64,000 nucleotides of DNA from Roseiarcus sp963741845 (GTDB lineage: Bacteria; Pseudomonadota; Alphaproteobacteria; Rhizobiales; Beijerinckiaceae). Made by a program: the position numbers and the translations under genes. How positions within the stretch are numbered: position 1 is the stretch's first letter; each line of letters begins with the position of its first letter. The stretch lies in NCBI GenBank assembly GCA_963741845.1, contig CAVUJV010000016.1, forward strand, positions 186,001 through 250,000, written 5' to 3'. Below the pieces are notes generated by a model. It had not been told where the DNA came from. It saw only the letters and a list, made by a program, of their open reading frames with translations, and made no database searches. This document shows, one piece after another, positions 26,906 through 35,357 of this stretch.

Positions 26906-27958
26906 TTAAGCGTTCAGATAAGGCTTGTGGAGCACGAGGTCGGCCGCGCCGAAGCGGTCGCTCGCCGTCCAGGACTGGTGCCAGTAGGGATAGATCAGCG
27001 GCGGCTGGCTCACCTTGTCGAGCCTCGCCCGCTCTTCGTCCGTCAGCTTCACGTTGACGGAGGCGAGGTTGTCCCTGAACTGCGCCTCATTCCGTCCGCC
27101 GATGATCAGCGAGGTCACCGTCGGCCGGCCGAGCAGCCAGGCGAGCGCGATCTGCGCGCCCGAGACGCCATGCGCCTCGCCGATCGCGACCAGCTCGTCG
27201 ACGATCTTCCAAAGGGCTTCCTCGTCGCGGACCGGCGGCTCCTTCCAGCCCGCGAGCAGGCGCGAGCCTTCCGCCGCCTGGTTGCGGCGATGCTTGCCCG
27301 AGAGGAGGCCGCCCGCGATCGGGCTCCAGACGAGCACGCCGAGCTTCTGGTCCATGGCGACCGGCAGAAGCTCGTATTCCGCTTCGCGCGCCTGCAGCGT
27401 GTAATGGATCTGCTCGGAGACGAACGGGATCCGACCGTCGCGCCGCGCGATCTCCATCGCCTTCATCATGTGCCAGCCGGAAAAGTTGGAGCAGCCGACG
27501 TAGCGGACCTTACCGGCGCGGACGAGCGAATCGAGCGCCTCCATCGTCTCTTCGAGCGGGGTGAGGCCGTCCCATTCGTGGATCTGGTAGAGGTCGATCA
27601 CGTCCGTGCGCAGGCGCTTCAGGCTCGCCTCGCATTCGCGGATGAGATGCCAGCGCGAGGCGCCGCGGTCGTTCGCGCCCTCGCCCATCGGGAAGCGCGC
27701 CTTCGAGGCGATCAACATCCCGGGCTTCCGCTTCGGCATCGCCTCGCCGATCATCTCCTCGCAGCGACCGAACGAATAGATGTTGGCGGTGTCGATGAGA
27801 TTGACGCCCGCGTCGGCCACGAGGTCGATGAAGCGGCGCAGTTCGTCGACGGAGCCGTCGCCGACCTTGGCGAACGGTCCCTTGCCGCCGAAAGTCATCG
27901 TGCCCATGGTCAGGACAGAGACCTTCAGGCCTGAATTGCCGAGCTGTCGGTATTCCAT
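26906..27958 (-). CDS. aldo/keto reductase
   Basis: The 350-residue TIM-barrel protein has the family features: N-terminal MEYRQLGNSGLKVS, the catalytic Asp/Tyr in LIDTANIYSFGRCEE near residue 55, Lys in LIASKARFP, and His in DLYQIHEWD near residue 125. The C-terminal NADPH-binding segment TSLIIGGRNEAQ is near residue 285. It resembles YajO-like NADPH-dependent reductases. The substrate is unknown. Confidence 0.9.
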   Translation of the reverse strand: MEYRQLGNSGLKVSVLTMGTMTFGGKGPFAKVGDGSVDELRRFIDLVADAGVNLIDTANIYSFGRCEEMIGEAMPKRKPGMLIASKARFPMGEGANDRGASRWHLIRECEASLKRLRTDVIDLYQIHEWDGLTPLEETMEALDSLVRAGKVRYVGCSNFSGWHMMKAMEIARRDGRIPFVSEQIHYTLQAREAEYELLPVAMDQKLGVLVWSPIAGGLLSGKHRRNQAAEGSRLLAGWKEPPVRDEEALWKIVDELVAIGEAHGVSGAQIALAWLLGRPTVTSLIIGGRNEAQFRDNLASVNVKLTDEERARLDKVSQPPLIYPYWHQSWTASDRFGAADLVLHKPYLNA

Positions 27959-28131
27959 CGTCCGCTCCCTCGCTTCTTTTTCGGGCGGCGAGCTAGCATG
28001 TCAGTGGCGCACAGGCCAAGCCAAATGTTTGTGAGGCGGGCGATGGACGGCTTGCGAGCCTTGCCGCGGCCGGGGTTTTCAAGGCAAAGTCGCTGCCCTG
28101 CCCTTTTGCCCACCTTGTCGGGAGCTCATCC

Positions 28132-28785
28132 TTGATCCTTGCGTCCTTGAAGCGTCTCGTCGGCGCTGCCCTCGTTTGCGCCGCCACACTCGCCGCCCCG
28201 GCCCTTGCCGCGACGGTCCCGCAGCCGGACGGCACGGCCGATATGGCCAAGGTCCTGGCGCCGGGACCGCTCCCGGAACTCGCGATGGGGAACGCCTCCG
28301 CGCCGGTGACCATCGTCGAATACGGCTCGCTCACCTGCCCTCATTGCGCAGTCTTCAGCAAGGAGACCTTCCCGCAGTTGAAGGCCCAGTACATCGACCC
28401 CGGCAAGGCGCGCTTCATATTCCGCGAGTTTTCACGCAACACGCTCGACGTCGCCGGGTTCCTGCTCGCGCGCTGCCTCGGCGACGACAAGGCCTATGCG
28501 GCGGACGAACTCCTGTTCGCTTCGCAGGACAGCTGGGCCTTCGTGGATAAGCCGATCGACCCGCTGATCGCGTCCCTCCGCGCCGCGGGCATGACCGACG
28601 AAAAGGCGCAGGCGTGCCTGAAGAACCAGAAGCTCGCCAACGACATCGTCGAGATCCAGAAGAAGGGGAACCAGGACATCAAGATCTCCGGCACGCCGAC
28701 CTTCGTGATCAACGGGAAGGTCTATGGCGGCGAACTGACCTTCGATCAGCTCAAGCAGATCATCGATCCGCTGCTGCCGAAGTAA
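28132..28785 (+). CDS. DsbA family thiol-disulfide protein
   Basis: The 217-residue protein has a signal peptide (about residues 1-26, ending ALA) and a thioredoxin fold with the active site CPHC near residue 67 and the cis-Pro in GTPTFVING near residue 187. It is likely a periplasmic disulfide oxidase or reductase of the BdbD/DsbA group. The start is TTG at 28132 with GGGAG about nine bases upstream. Confidence 0.88.
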   Translation: MILASLKRLVGAALVCAATLAAPALAATVPQPDGTADMAKVLAPGPLPELAMGNASAPVTIVEYGSLTCPHCAVFSKETFPQLKAQYIDPGKARFIFREFSRNTLDVAGFLLARCLGDDKAYAADELLFASQDSWAFVDKPIDPLIASLRAAGMTDEKAQACLKNQKLANDIVEIQKKGNQDIKISGTPTFVINGKVYGGELTFDQLKQIIDPLLPK

Positions 28786-28796
28786 AGGCGGCGCTT

Positions 28797-28824
28797 CCCT
28801 TCTCCCTGCTCGCAGGGAGAAGGG
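28797..28824. terminator. hairpin between convergent dsbA-like and nrsF-like genes
   Basis: A perfect 12-bp stem (CCCTTCTCCCTG / CAGGGAGAAGGG) with a CTCG loop lies 11 bp after the DsbA-like stop and serves the convergent NrsF gene too. Confidence 0.6.
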
Positions 28825-28834
28825 GCCTTCCCTG

Positions 28835-29473
28835 TCACCAGTCCAGCCAGCGCCGCCCCGCCCAGGCGCCGACGCCCGCGCAGACAAGGGTCGCGAGCGG
28901 ATACCAGGTCGCCACGAAGAGGGGCGAATCGTCGGTGCAGTGCGCGGCGTAGATGAAGGCCGCGAGGCCCGCCGAGGCCGCGCCCGCGAGCGCGCCCGTC
29001 CATCCCGGATATTGCGGCGCGCCGGCGCGCATGGCGACGATCAGCGCCGCGAGAATCGGCGCCGCCATCAGCGGGATCGAGGTGAGGCAATATTTCCAGT
29101 TCACGCCGATGAGCCGGGTCATCCACTCGCTGGACGGAACGACCATCAGCTCCACCGCGACGCCCGCTGCGAGCAGAGCGAACGGCATGACGAGAAGGAC
29201 CCCGAGCAGCCCCGGCTTCGCATCCGGACGGGCGAGCCGGTAGAGCAGGAACAGCGAAGGCAGCGCCAGCGCCAGCGCATTCACGAATTTCAGGTCGAAC
29301 CGCACCGTCTGGACCGCCGAGGCGAAGTCGGGGCGCGGACCGAGGAGGACGCCCCAGATTGCGAGCGCGGCCAGAAGGCCGAGCGCCAGCGCCGTTGCGA
29401 AGCGGCGGCCCATGCTGATCTTTTCGGGGACCGGATCGGCGGCGAGCGCCGCGATGAGCTCGGAGGTCTTCAT
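28835..29473 (-). CDS. NrsF family anti-sigma factor (DUF1109)
   Basis: The 212-residue integral membrane protein has about six hydrophobic segments and the DUF1109 features MKTSELIAALAADP at the start, GVNWKYCLTSIPLMAAP near residue 125 and AAHCTDDSPLFVATWY near residue 175. NrsF proteins hold their cognate ECF sigma factor at the membrane. Its ATG overlaps the sigma factor stop by four bases (29470-29473), so the two proteins should be made in balance. Confidence 0.88.
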   Translation of the reverse strand: MKTSELIAALAADPVPEKISMGRRFATALALGLLAALAIWGVLLGPRPDFASAVQTVRFDLKFVNALALALPSLFLLYRLARPDAKPGLLGVLLVMPFALLAAGVAVELMVVPSSEWMTRLIGVNWKYCLTSIPLMAAPILAALIVAMRAGAPQYPGWTGALAGAASAGLAAFIYAAHCTDDSPLFVATWYPLATLVCAGVGAWAGRRWLDW

Positions 29474-30039
29474 GCGATCGACCTTCGCCACGCCGCGCCG
29501 AGCGACTTCAGCGCCCGGTGAAGCGCGACCCGAACCGCCACCTCGCTCATCGAAAGGCGCTTGGCGGTCGCCGCGATCGACTGGCCGTCGAGCGAGATCG
29601 ACTGGACGATGTCCCGCTGGCGGGGCGGCAGCTGATCGACGAACTTCCGCGCGTCGGTCAACGTGTGCGGATCCTCTTCCGCCGGCGCCGGCAGGACTTC
29701 GGCGAAATCCTCGATCGGCTCGGCGCGCCGGGTCCCGCGCTTGCGCATGGCGTCGATGACCTTGTGGCGCGCGATCGCATTCACCCAAGGGCCCAGCCTC
29801 TGGGCCGAGTCCCAGGTGTGCCGCTTCAAATGAATCGCCAGCAACGTCTCCTGCACGACATCCTCGACATCCGCGTCGCCCAGCCGGGCGCGCTGAAAGG
29901 CGCCACGCGCGATTCCCCGGACGGAACGCCCGATCTCCTCGAGAAGGCGGCGGTAGGCGGCCTCATCGCCCGCCATCGCGGCCTTCATCTGGGCCGACCA
30001 AGGGTCGTCCGGGGGGCTTTCCACCGGCATGGGCCTCAT
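29470..30039 (-). CDS. ECF RNA polymerase sigma factor
   Basis: The 189-residue protein has sigma region 2 (ADVEDVVQETLLAIHLKRHTW near residue 55) and region 4 helix-turn-helix (LPPRQRDIVQSISLDGQSIAATAKRLSMSEVAVRVALHRAL). With the NrsF partner it matches the ECF group linked to NrsF anti-sigma factors in alpha- and betaproteobacteria. Its regulon is not visible here; the next gene is divergent and 198 bp away. Confidence 0.92.
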   Translation of the reverse strand: MRPMPVESPPDDPWSAQMKAAMAGDEAAYRRLLEEIGRSVRGIARGAFQRARLGDADVEDVVQETLLAIHLKRHTWDSAQRLGPWVNAIARHKVIDAMRKRGTRRAEPIEDFAEVLPAPAEEDPHTLTDARKFVDQLPPRQRDIVQSISLDGQSIAATAKRLSMSEVAVRVALHRALKSLGAAWRRSIA

Positions 30040-30237
30040 ATTGCCTTCGTTCCAGCGCGTGCGACGTTACGGCCCGGAAGGAGGTTTCTTGCCGCACAAG
30101 GCGGCGCCGTCGCCCCTCTACCATGCCGAAAGCGGGGCGCGAAGGCGGCCTTCCTTCTGGACAGCGCCCGGGAATCCGCCCAATTTCCCGCCGCGGCACA
30201 GACAGGCCAAACGTCGTCAATTTCGGGCAGGAAGCGA

Positions 30238-31410
30238 ATGATCCCCAACGCCCCACAGGGCTTCAATTTCGACCTCGGCGAAAGCGCGGACATGATCCGC
30301 GAAAGCGCCCGCGCCTTCGCGGACAGGGAAATCGCGCCGCGCGCCGCCCAGATCGACCGCGACAACGCGTTTCCGCGCGATCTCTGGCCGAAAATCGGCG
30401 AACTGGGCCTGCACGGGATCACGGCGCCCGAGGAATATGGCGGCCTCGGGCTCGGCTATCTCTGCCACTGCGTCGCGATGGAGGAGATTTCACGCGCCTC
30501 GGGCGCGGTTGGCCTCTCCTATGGCGCTCACTCCAACCTTTGCATCAACCAGATCGCGCGGAACGGCAACGCGGCGCAAAAAGAGCGCTACCTGCCGAAG
30601 CTGATCTCTGGCGAGCATGTCGGCGGCCTCGCCATGTCGGAGCCGAACGCCGGCTCGGATGTCGTTTCGATGAAGACGCGAGCCGACAAGAAGGGCGACC
30701 GATTCGTTCTGAATGGCTCCAAGATGTGGATCACCAACGGCCCGGTCGCCGAAACGCTCGTCGTCTACGCCAAGACCGACGCGACTGCGGGGGCGCGAGG
30801 CATTACGGCCTTCCTCATTGAGCGCGGCATGAAGGGTTTCTCCAGCGGGCAGAAGCTCGACAAGCTCGGCATGCGCGGCTCCGACACTTCGGAGCTCGTT
30901 TTCGACGATTGCGAAGTCCCGGAGGAAAACGTGCTCGGCGTCGTCGGCAACGGCGTCAACGTGCTGATGAGCGGGCTCGACTACGAGCGCGTCGTGCTGT
31001 CGGCCGGGCCGCTCGGGGTCATGCAGGCGGCGCTGGACGTCGTGATGCCCTATGTCCACGAGCGCAAACAGTTCGGCCAGCCGATCGGCGCGTTCCAGCT
31101 CATTCAGGGCAAGATCGCCGACATGTATGTCGGAATGAACGCCGCCCGCGCCTATGTCTACGCCGTCGCGAAGGCGTGCGACCGCGGCGAGACGACCCGG
31201 GAGGACGCCGCCGGCGCCATCCTCTACGCCGCGGAGCGGGCCACGCAGGTTACGCTCGACGCGATCCAGATCCTCGGCGGCAACGGCTATACGAACGACT
31301 ACCCGCTCGGGCGCCTGTTGCGCGACGCGAAGCTCTACGAGATCGGCGCCGGCACGAGCGAGATCCGCCGCATGCTGATCGGCCGGGAGTTGTTCGCCAA
31401 AACGGCGTGA
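30238..31410 (+). CDS. acyl-CoA dehydrogenase, isovaleryl-CoA type
   Basis: The 390-residue flavoenzyme has the acyl-CoA dehydrogenase motifs AMSEPNAGSDVVSMKTRA near residue 130, the FAD-binding WITNG, ERKQFGQPIGAFQL near residue 280, and ILGGNGYTNDYPLGRLLRDAK near residue 340. The catalytic Glu of isovaleryl-CoA dehydrogenases is in SGLDYERVVLSAGP near residue 250. This points to leucine breakdown. No methylcrotonyl-CoA carboxylase gene is in the window. The ATG at 30238 is chosen from a longer frame. Confidence 0.9.
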   Translation: MIPNAPQGFNFDLGESADMIRESARAFADREIAPRAAQIDRDNAFPRDLWPKIGELGLHGITAPEEYGGLGLGYLCHCVAMEEISRASGAVGLSYGAHSNLCINQIARNGNAAQKERYLPKLISGEHVGGLAMSEPNAGSDVVSMKTRADKKGDRFVLNGSKMWITNGPVAETLVVYAKTDATAGARGITAFLIERGMKGFSSGQKLDKLGMRGSDTSELVFDDCEVPEENVLGVVGNGVNVLMSGLDYERVVLSAGPLGVMQAALDVVMPYVHERKQFGQPIGAFQLIQGKIADMYVGMNAARAYVYAVAKACDRGETTREDAAGAILYAAERATQVTLDAIQILGGNGYTNDYPLGRLLRDAKLYEIGAGTSEIRRMLIGRELFAKTA

Positions 31411-31582
31411 GGCAGGCGGAGCGCCGCCCGGTCGTATAAAGCCCCCAACCACGGAAATGTGGGGGTCGCGCCTGCGGCCGACTCTTCTATGATAAGCGCG
31501 AGACCAACCGCCGCCGGCAGCGCCAGATGGAGAGTTGCGGACCCTGTCCCAAGAAGCGCCTCGCCGCGCGGAGACGCGGCGG

Positions 31583-32930
31583 GTGATCCGGCGATTCGCA
31601 CCGGTTGCGCTCGCCCTCGCCCTGCTCACGGGCTGTTCCATCCCGGTCGAGACCGATCAGGCGCGGCTATGCCGGATGGCTCTGCCGGCGCTGACGCCGG
31701 AAGGGACGAAGATCGCGATTCTCTCGGAGCGGGCGGACCAGGATGCGCGGGGCCTGCGGATTGAATTCGAGGCCGCGTCCGCCCGGCGAGGAGGCTTCGC
31801 GGCACATCGCCGCCTGCCGGTTTCGCGAGCCCGGTCGCCCGCTGGAGTCGCGCGATCTCGTCTCGATCGCGATCGACGATAAGCTGCTCTCCGAGGCGCG
31901 GCTCTACTTTCTCATCCGCGATTGGCTCGCGACGCCGGAGGGCCGCGCCGCGGACCCTGCTCCGCTTGGCGACATTTCCGCGACGCCGGAGATTCCGCGC
32001 AAGCTCGCCTACACCCTGCAGATCGCGCTTGACGGTTTGCCGCGCGCCTCGATTTACGCCCTCCTCGCCGCCGCCTATTCGCTGATCTACGGCCTCATCG
32101 GCCGAATCAATTTCGCCTTCGGCGAGCTCGCGGCGGCGGGCGGCTATGCCGCCGCGATGACCGCGATCGCCTATGTGGGCGCGCCGCCCGGACCCCTGCT
32201 GGCGGCGGCTTTCGTGCTCGCCGGCCTTGTCGCGGGCGGATGGAGCTATGCGTCGGCCCGCATGGTCTTCGTGCCGCTTCGCAAGGCGCGCGGCCAGCAG
32301 GCGCTGGTCGCGACCGTCGGGCTCGCCATCTTCCTGCAGGAGCTCCTGCGCATCGCCCAGGGCGACCGGACGAGCTGGATGCCCCCGCTCCTGAACCAGC
32401 CCTTCGCGCTGGCTCATGGGGGCGATTTCTATACGGTCGCCTCCTCGATGACTTTTGTCGCGAGCGCGCTTGCGCTCGGCGTCGGCGCGGCGCTCGCCCT
32501 GATCTTCCAGCGCACCCGGATCGGCCGCGAATGGCGGGCCTATGCCGACGACCCGCTCGCCGCGGAGCTGCTCGGCGTCAATCCTGTCACCGTCGCAACC
32601 CGCGCCTTCTTTCTGTCCGGCGCCCTTGCCGGGCTCGCGGGCGCGACCATGACGGCGGCCTTCGGCGCGGTCGGCTACGGCCTCTCCGAGAGCCTGACCC
32701 TCAAGGCGCTGGCGGCGGCGATCGTCGGCGGCTTCGGCTCCCTGCCCGGCGCCTTCCTCGGCGGCCTCGCGATCGGCGCGGTCGAGGCGTGCTGGTCCGG
32801 GTTTTTCCCCATCAACGACCGCGACATCGCCGTCTACGCGCTGCTTGTCATCTTCATCGCGCTCAGGCCCTCGGGAATTCTGGGCGTCCGCGAGAACCTC
32901 GCCCACAACCTGTTCCCTCGCCGCCCTTGA
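31583..32930 (+). CDS. branched-chain amino acid-type ABC permease with N-terminal lipoprotein-like extension, frameshifted as sequenced
   Basis: The C-terminal 300 residues are a LivH-type permease (IYGLIGRINFAFGELAAAGGY, LRKARGQQALVATVGLAIFLQE, and ALAAAIVGGFGSLPGAFLGGLAIG). The N-terminal 110 residues start with a signal/lipobox sequence (ALALLTGCSIPVETDQARLCR) and are soluble. The frame changes between 31776 and 31785; removing one C gives EFEAASPGEEASRHI and 448 residues. The GTG at 31583 is my start choice. No ATPase or binding protein lies nearby, so it is an orphan permease. Confidence 0.78.
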
Positions 32931-32994
32931 CTTGCCATGGGCGCGTCCCACATCCTTGCGGCGCGCCTGGGCTCTCGCGCGCGGAGGTGCTCAC

Positions 32995-33441
32995 ATGTCC
33001 AACTACGTCGCCGCGACTTCGGCCCGCGCCCTGCGCGCCGACGCGCTCGCCGGCGTCCGCTCGCGCCGCATCCTTGCCGTCTGCATCGACCTGATCTTCG
33101 TCACCATCCTGGTCGCGCTTTTGTGGATCGCCGCGATCGTGCTGACGGTCGGGCTGGCGCTCTTCTTCCTGCCGCCGCTGTGGCCGATCGTCGCCTTCTT
33201 CTACAATGGCGTCACGGTGTCCGGCCGGAATATGGCGACGCCCGGCATGCGCTTGATGGACCTCGAAATGCGCATGCATGACACGGGCGCGCGGGTCCCC
33301 TTCATCAATGCCGCGGCTCAGGCGGTGATGTTCTATGTGAGCTGGTTCTTCCCGCCGATCCTGCTCGTCTCGCTGGTCGATGGGGAGAAACGCTGCCTGC
33401 ACGACATCCTGGCGGGCGTTGTCATCGTGCGGCGGCTCTGA
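32995..33441 (+). CDS. RDD family membrane protein
   Basis: The 148-residue protein has three hydrophobic segments (about 27-50, 52-72 and 110-132) and RDD-type charged sites: RRILAVCIDLIF near residue 24, NMATPGMRLMDLEM near residue 80 and DGEKRCLHDILAGVVIVRR at the end. The ATG at 32995 has GGAGG eight bases upstream. Some RDD proteins are linked to ion transport; the role here is unknown. Confidence 0.85.
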   Translation: MSNYVAATSARALRADALAGVRSRRILAVCIDLIFVTILVALLWIAAIVLTVGLALFFLPPLWPIVAFFYNGVTVSGRNMATPGMRLMDLEMRMHDTGARVPFINAAAQAVMFYVSWFFPPILLVSLVDGEKRCLHDILAGVVIVRRL

Positions 33442-33493
33442 GGACCGGCGGGCTTAGGCATCCTTCACGGATTGCGAGGAAAGGAGCAGGGGC

Positions 33494-34237
33494 GTGACGA
33501 GGGAGGTGCGTGACGCCCCGCAGTTCTATCTGACCGCCCCCTCGCCTTGCCCCTATCTGCCCGGTCAGCAGGAACGCAAGATCTTCACCCATCTTGTGGG
33601 GAAACGGGCGGCGGCGCTGAACGACCTCCTGACGCAGACCGGCTTCCGGCGCTCGCAGACAATCGCCTATCGGCCGGCCTGCGAGAGCTGCCGCGCCTGC
33701 GTCTCGGTGCGTGTGCTGGTCGACGATTTCCGGCCGAGCGAAAGCCAGAAGCGGGCCTTGAAGGCTAACGCCGATCTCGCCGGGACTTTCGTCCAGCCGA
33801 AGCCCACCAACGAACACTTCAACCTGTTTCGCGCCTATCTCGACGCGCGCCACCCCGAAGGGGGAATGGCGGACATGTCGGCGCTCGACTTTGCGATGAT
33901 GGTCGAGGATACGCATATCGACACGTATCTGACGGAATATCGCGTCCGAAAATATCCTTCCGACGAGGCCGGGTCCGGGCCGCTTTACGCCGTCTGCCTG
34001 ACGGACCGGCTCGCCGACGGCCTGTCGCTCGTCTATTCGTTCTACACCCCCCGCCATACGCGCCGGTCGCTCGGGGCCTATGTCATCCTCGACCATATCG
34101 AGAAGGCGCGGCGCCTTGGCCTTCCGCATGTCTATCTCGGCTATTGGGTCGAGGGCTCGAAGAAAATGGGCTACAAATCCGGCTATCTGCCGCAGGAGCG
34201 GCTCGGGATGCACGGCTGGGCCCGGGTGGAGCGGTAG
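33494..34237 (+). CDS. bpt: aspartate/glutamate leucyltransferase (Bpt)
   Basis: Bpt transfers leucine from Leu-tRNA to N-terminal Asp/Glu of proteins, marking them for ClpAP degradation. The 247-residue protein has the N-terminal Cys cluster (CPYLPG and CESCRACVSVRV near residue 66), then the ATE C-terminal domain with HFNLFRAYLDARHPEGGM and HVYLGYWVEGSKKMGYKSGY near residue 212. The start is GTG 33494, preceded by AAGGAG. Confidence 0.92.
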   Translation: MTREVRDAPQFYLTAPSPCPYLPGQQERKIFTHLVGKRAAALNDLLTQTGFRRSQTIAYRPACESCRACVSVRVLVDDFRPSESQKRALKANADLAGTFVQPKPTNEHFNLFRAYLDARHPEGGMADMSALDFAMMVEDTHIDTYLTEYRVRKYPSDEAGSGPLYAVCLTDRLADGLSLVYSFYTPRHTRRSLGAYVILDHIEKARRLGLPHVYLGYWVEGSKKMGYKSGYLPQERLGMHGWARVER

Positions 34238-34238
34238 G

Positions 34239-34264
34239 CGCGCCGGCGAACCACCCCCGGCGCG
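34239..34264. terminator. GC hairpin between convergent bpt and DMT transporter genes
   Basis: An 8-bp stem (CGCGCCGG / CCGGCGCG) with a 10-nt loop lies in the 38-bp gap between the two stop codons. It has no U-tract. Confidence 0.4.
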
Positions 34265-34275
34265 AACGCGGCCCC

Positions 34276-35343
34276 TCAATGCGCGTGGTCGTGCCTGTGA
34301 TGCAGGTCGGGGTAATGCGGGTGCGCGTGCCTCAGCCGGGTGTGACTGTGCCCGTGCGCATGCGGCTCGCCGGGCGGAACGTCCGGCCCATGCTCGTGCT
34401 GGTGATGCTCGTCATGGACGTGGCGATGCGCATGTTCCATCGTTTCATGGACGTGGTCGTGAACATGCCGCTCCGTCAGGTGCAGATAGACGCCGAAACC
34501 CATCAGGATCGCCGCGGCGGCGAGTTGCAGGGTCAGCGGGTCGCCTAGCAGAACAACCGCCAGCGCTGCGCCGATGAAGGGCGCCGTCGCGAAATAGGCG
34601 CCGGTGCGGGCCGAGCCGAGATGCCGGAGCGCCAGCACGAACAGCACGAGACTGACGCCGTAGCCAAGGAAACCGACAACGCCCGCCGCCCCGATTTGCG
34701 GCAAGGCCGGCAGGCTTGCTCCCAAAGACAGCGCAATGGCAAGATTGACGGCTCCGGCCACGAGACCCTTCGCCATCGCGATCTCAACCGGATCGGCGGA
34801 CGAAAGCTTGCGGGTCAGATTGTTGTCGATGGCCCAGCACAGGCAGGCGGCGACGATCGCGAGCGCCCCGGGGCCGAAACCCAGCGGCCCGCCCTGCCAG
34901 GAGAGGACGACCGCGCCAGCGAGAATCGCGGCCGCGCCGAGAAGAAGTCGGCGGTCGACGTTCTCCCGGAAGACGACCCACGCGATTCCCATCGTCGCGA
35001 GCCCCTCGACATTGAGAAGCAGCGCGGCGGAGGCCGCGGGCGTTCGGGCAAGGCCGATCATCAGCAGCACCGGCCCGAGGATCCCTCCCACCAGTACGAC
35101 AAGCGCGAGCCACGGCCAGTCGCGACGCGCGAGCGGCGCCTCGGCAGGGGCGTCGCCGCGCGCCAGCCGGATGACGCGGAGCGCGCCGAGGCCGATCCCC
35201 GACCCCAGATAAAGGAGGCCCGCCAGAAGCTGCGGATCGAGGCCGGCGCCCAGCAGAAGCTTCGCGAGCGGGGTGCTGGCTCCGAACAGGGCCGCCGACA
35301 CGATCGCCATTCCGGGCGCGGAATAGATTCGCAGATTCGCCAT
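34276..35343 (-). CDS. EamA/DMT family transporter with histidine-rich C-terminal tail
   Basis: The 355-residue protein has ten hydrophobic segments in two EamA repeats (SAALFGASTPLAKLLLG, ARTPAASAALLLNVEGLATMGIAWVVFRE). The last 65 residues form a soluble tail with over 20 His residues in HVHDHVHE, HEHGPDV and HAHGHSH patterns, as in Ni/Co/Zn-handling proteins. It is probably an exporter with a metal-sensing or metal-buffering tail; EamA proteins usually move amino acids or metabolites, so a metal substrate is inference. The ATG at 35343 is 14 bp after sdaA. Confidence 0.85.
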   Translation of the reverse strand: MANLRIYSAPGMAIVSAALFGASTPLAKLLLGAGLDPQLLAGLLYLGSGIGLGALRVIRLARGDAPAEAPLARRDWPWLALVVLVGGILGPVLLMIGLARTPAASAALLLNVEGLATMGIAWVVFRENVDRRLLLGAAAILAGAVVLSWQGGPLGFGPGALAIVAACLCWAIDNNLTRKLSSADPVEIAMAKGLVAGAVNLAIALSLGASLPALPQIGAAGVVGFLGYGVSLVLFVLALRHLGSARTGAYFATAPFIGAALAVVLLGDPLTLQLAAAAILMGFGVYLHLTERHVHDHVHETMEHAHRHVHDEHHQHEHGPDVPPGEPHAHGHSHTRLRHAHPHYPDLHHRHDHAH

Positions 35344-35357
35344 GGGTCGCCGCTGCC

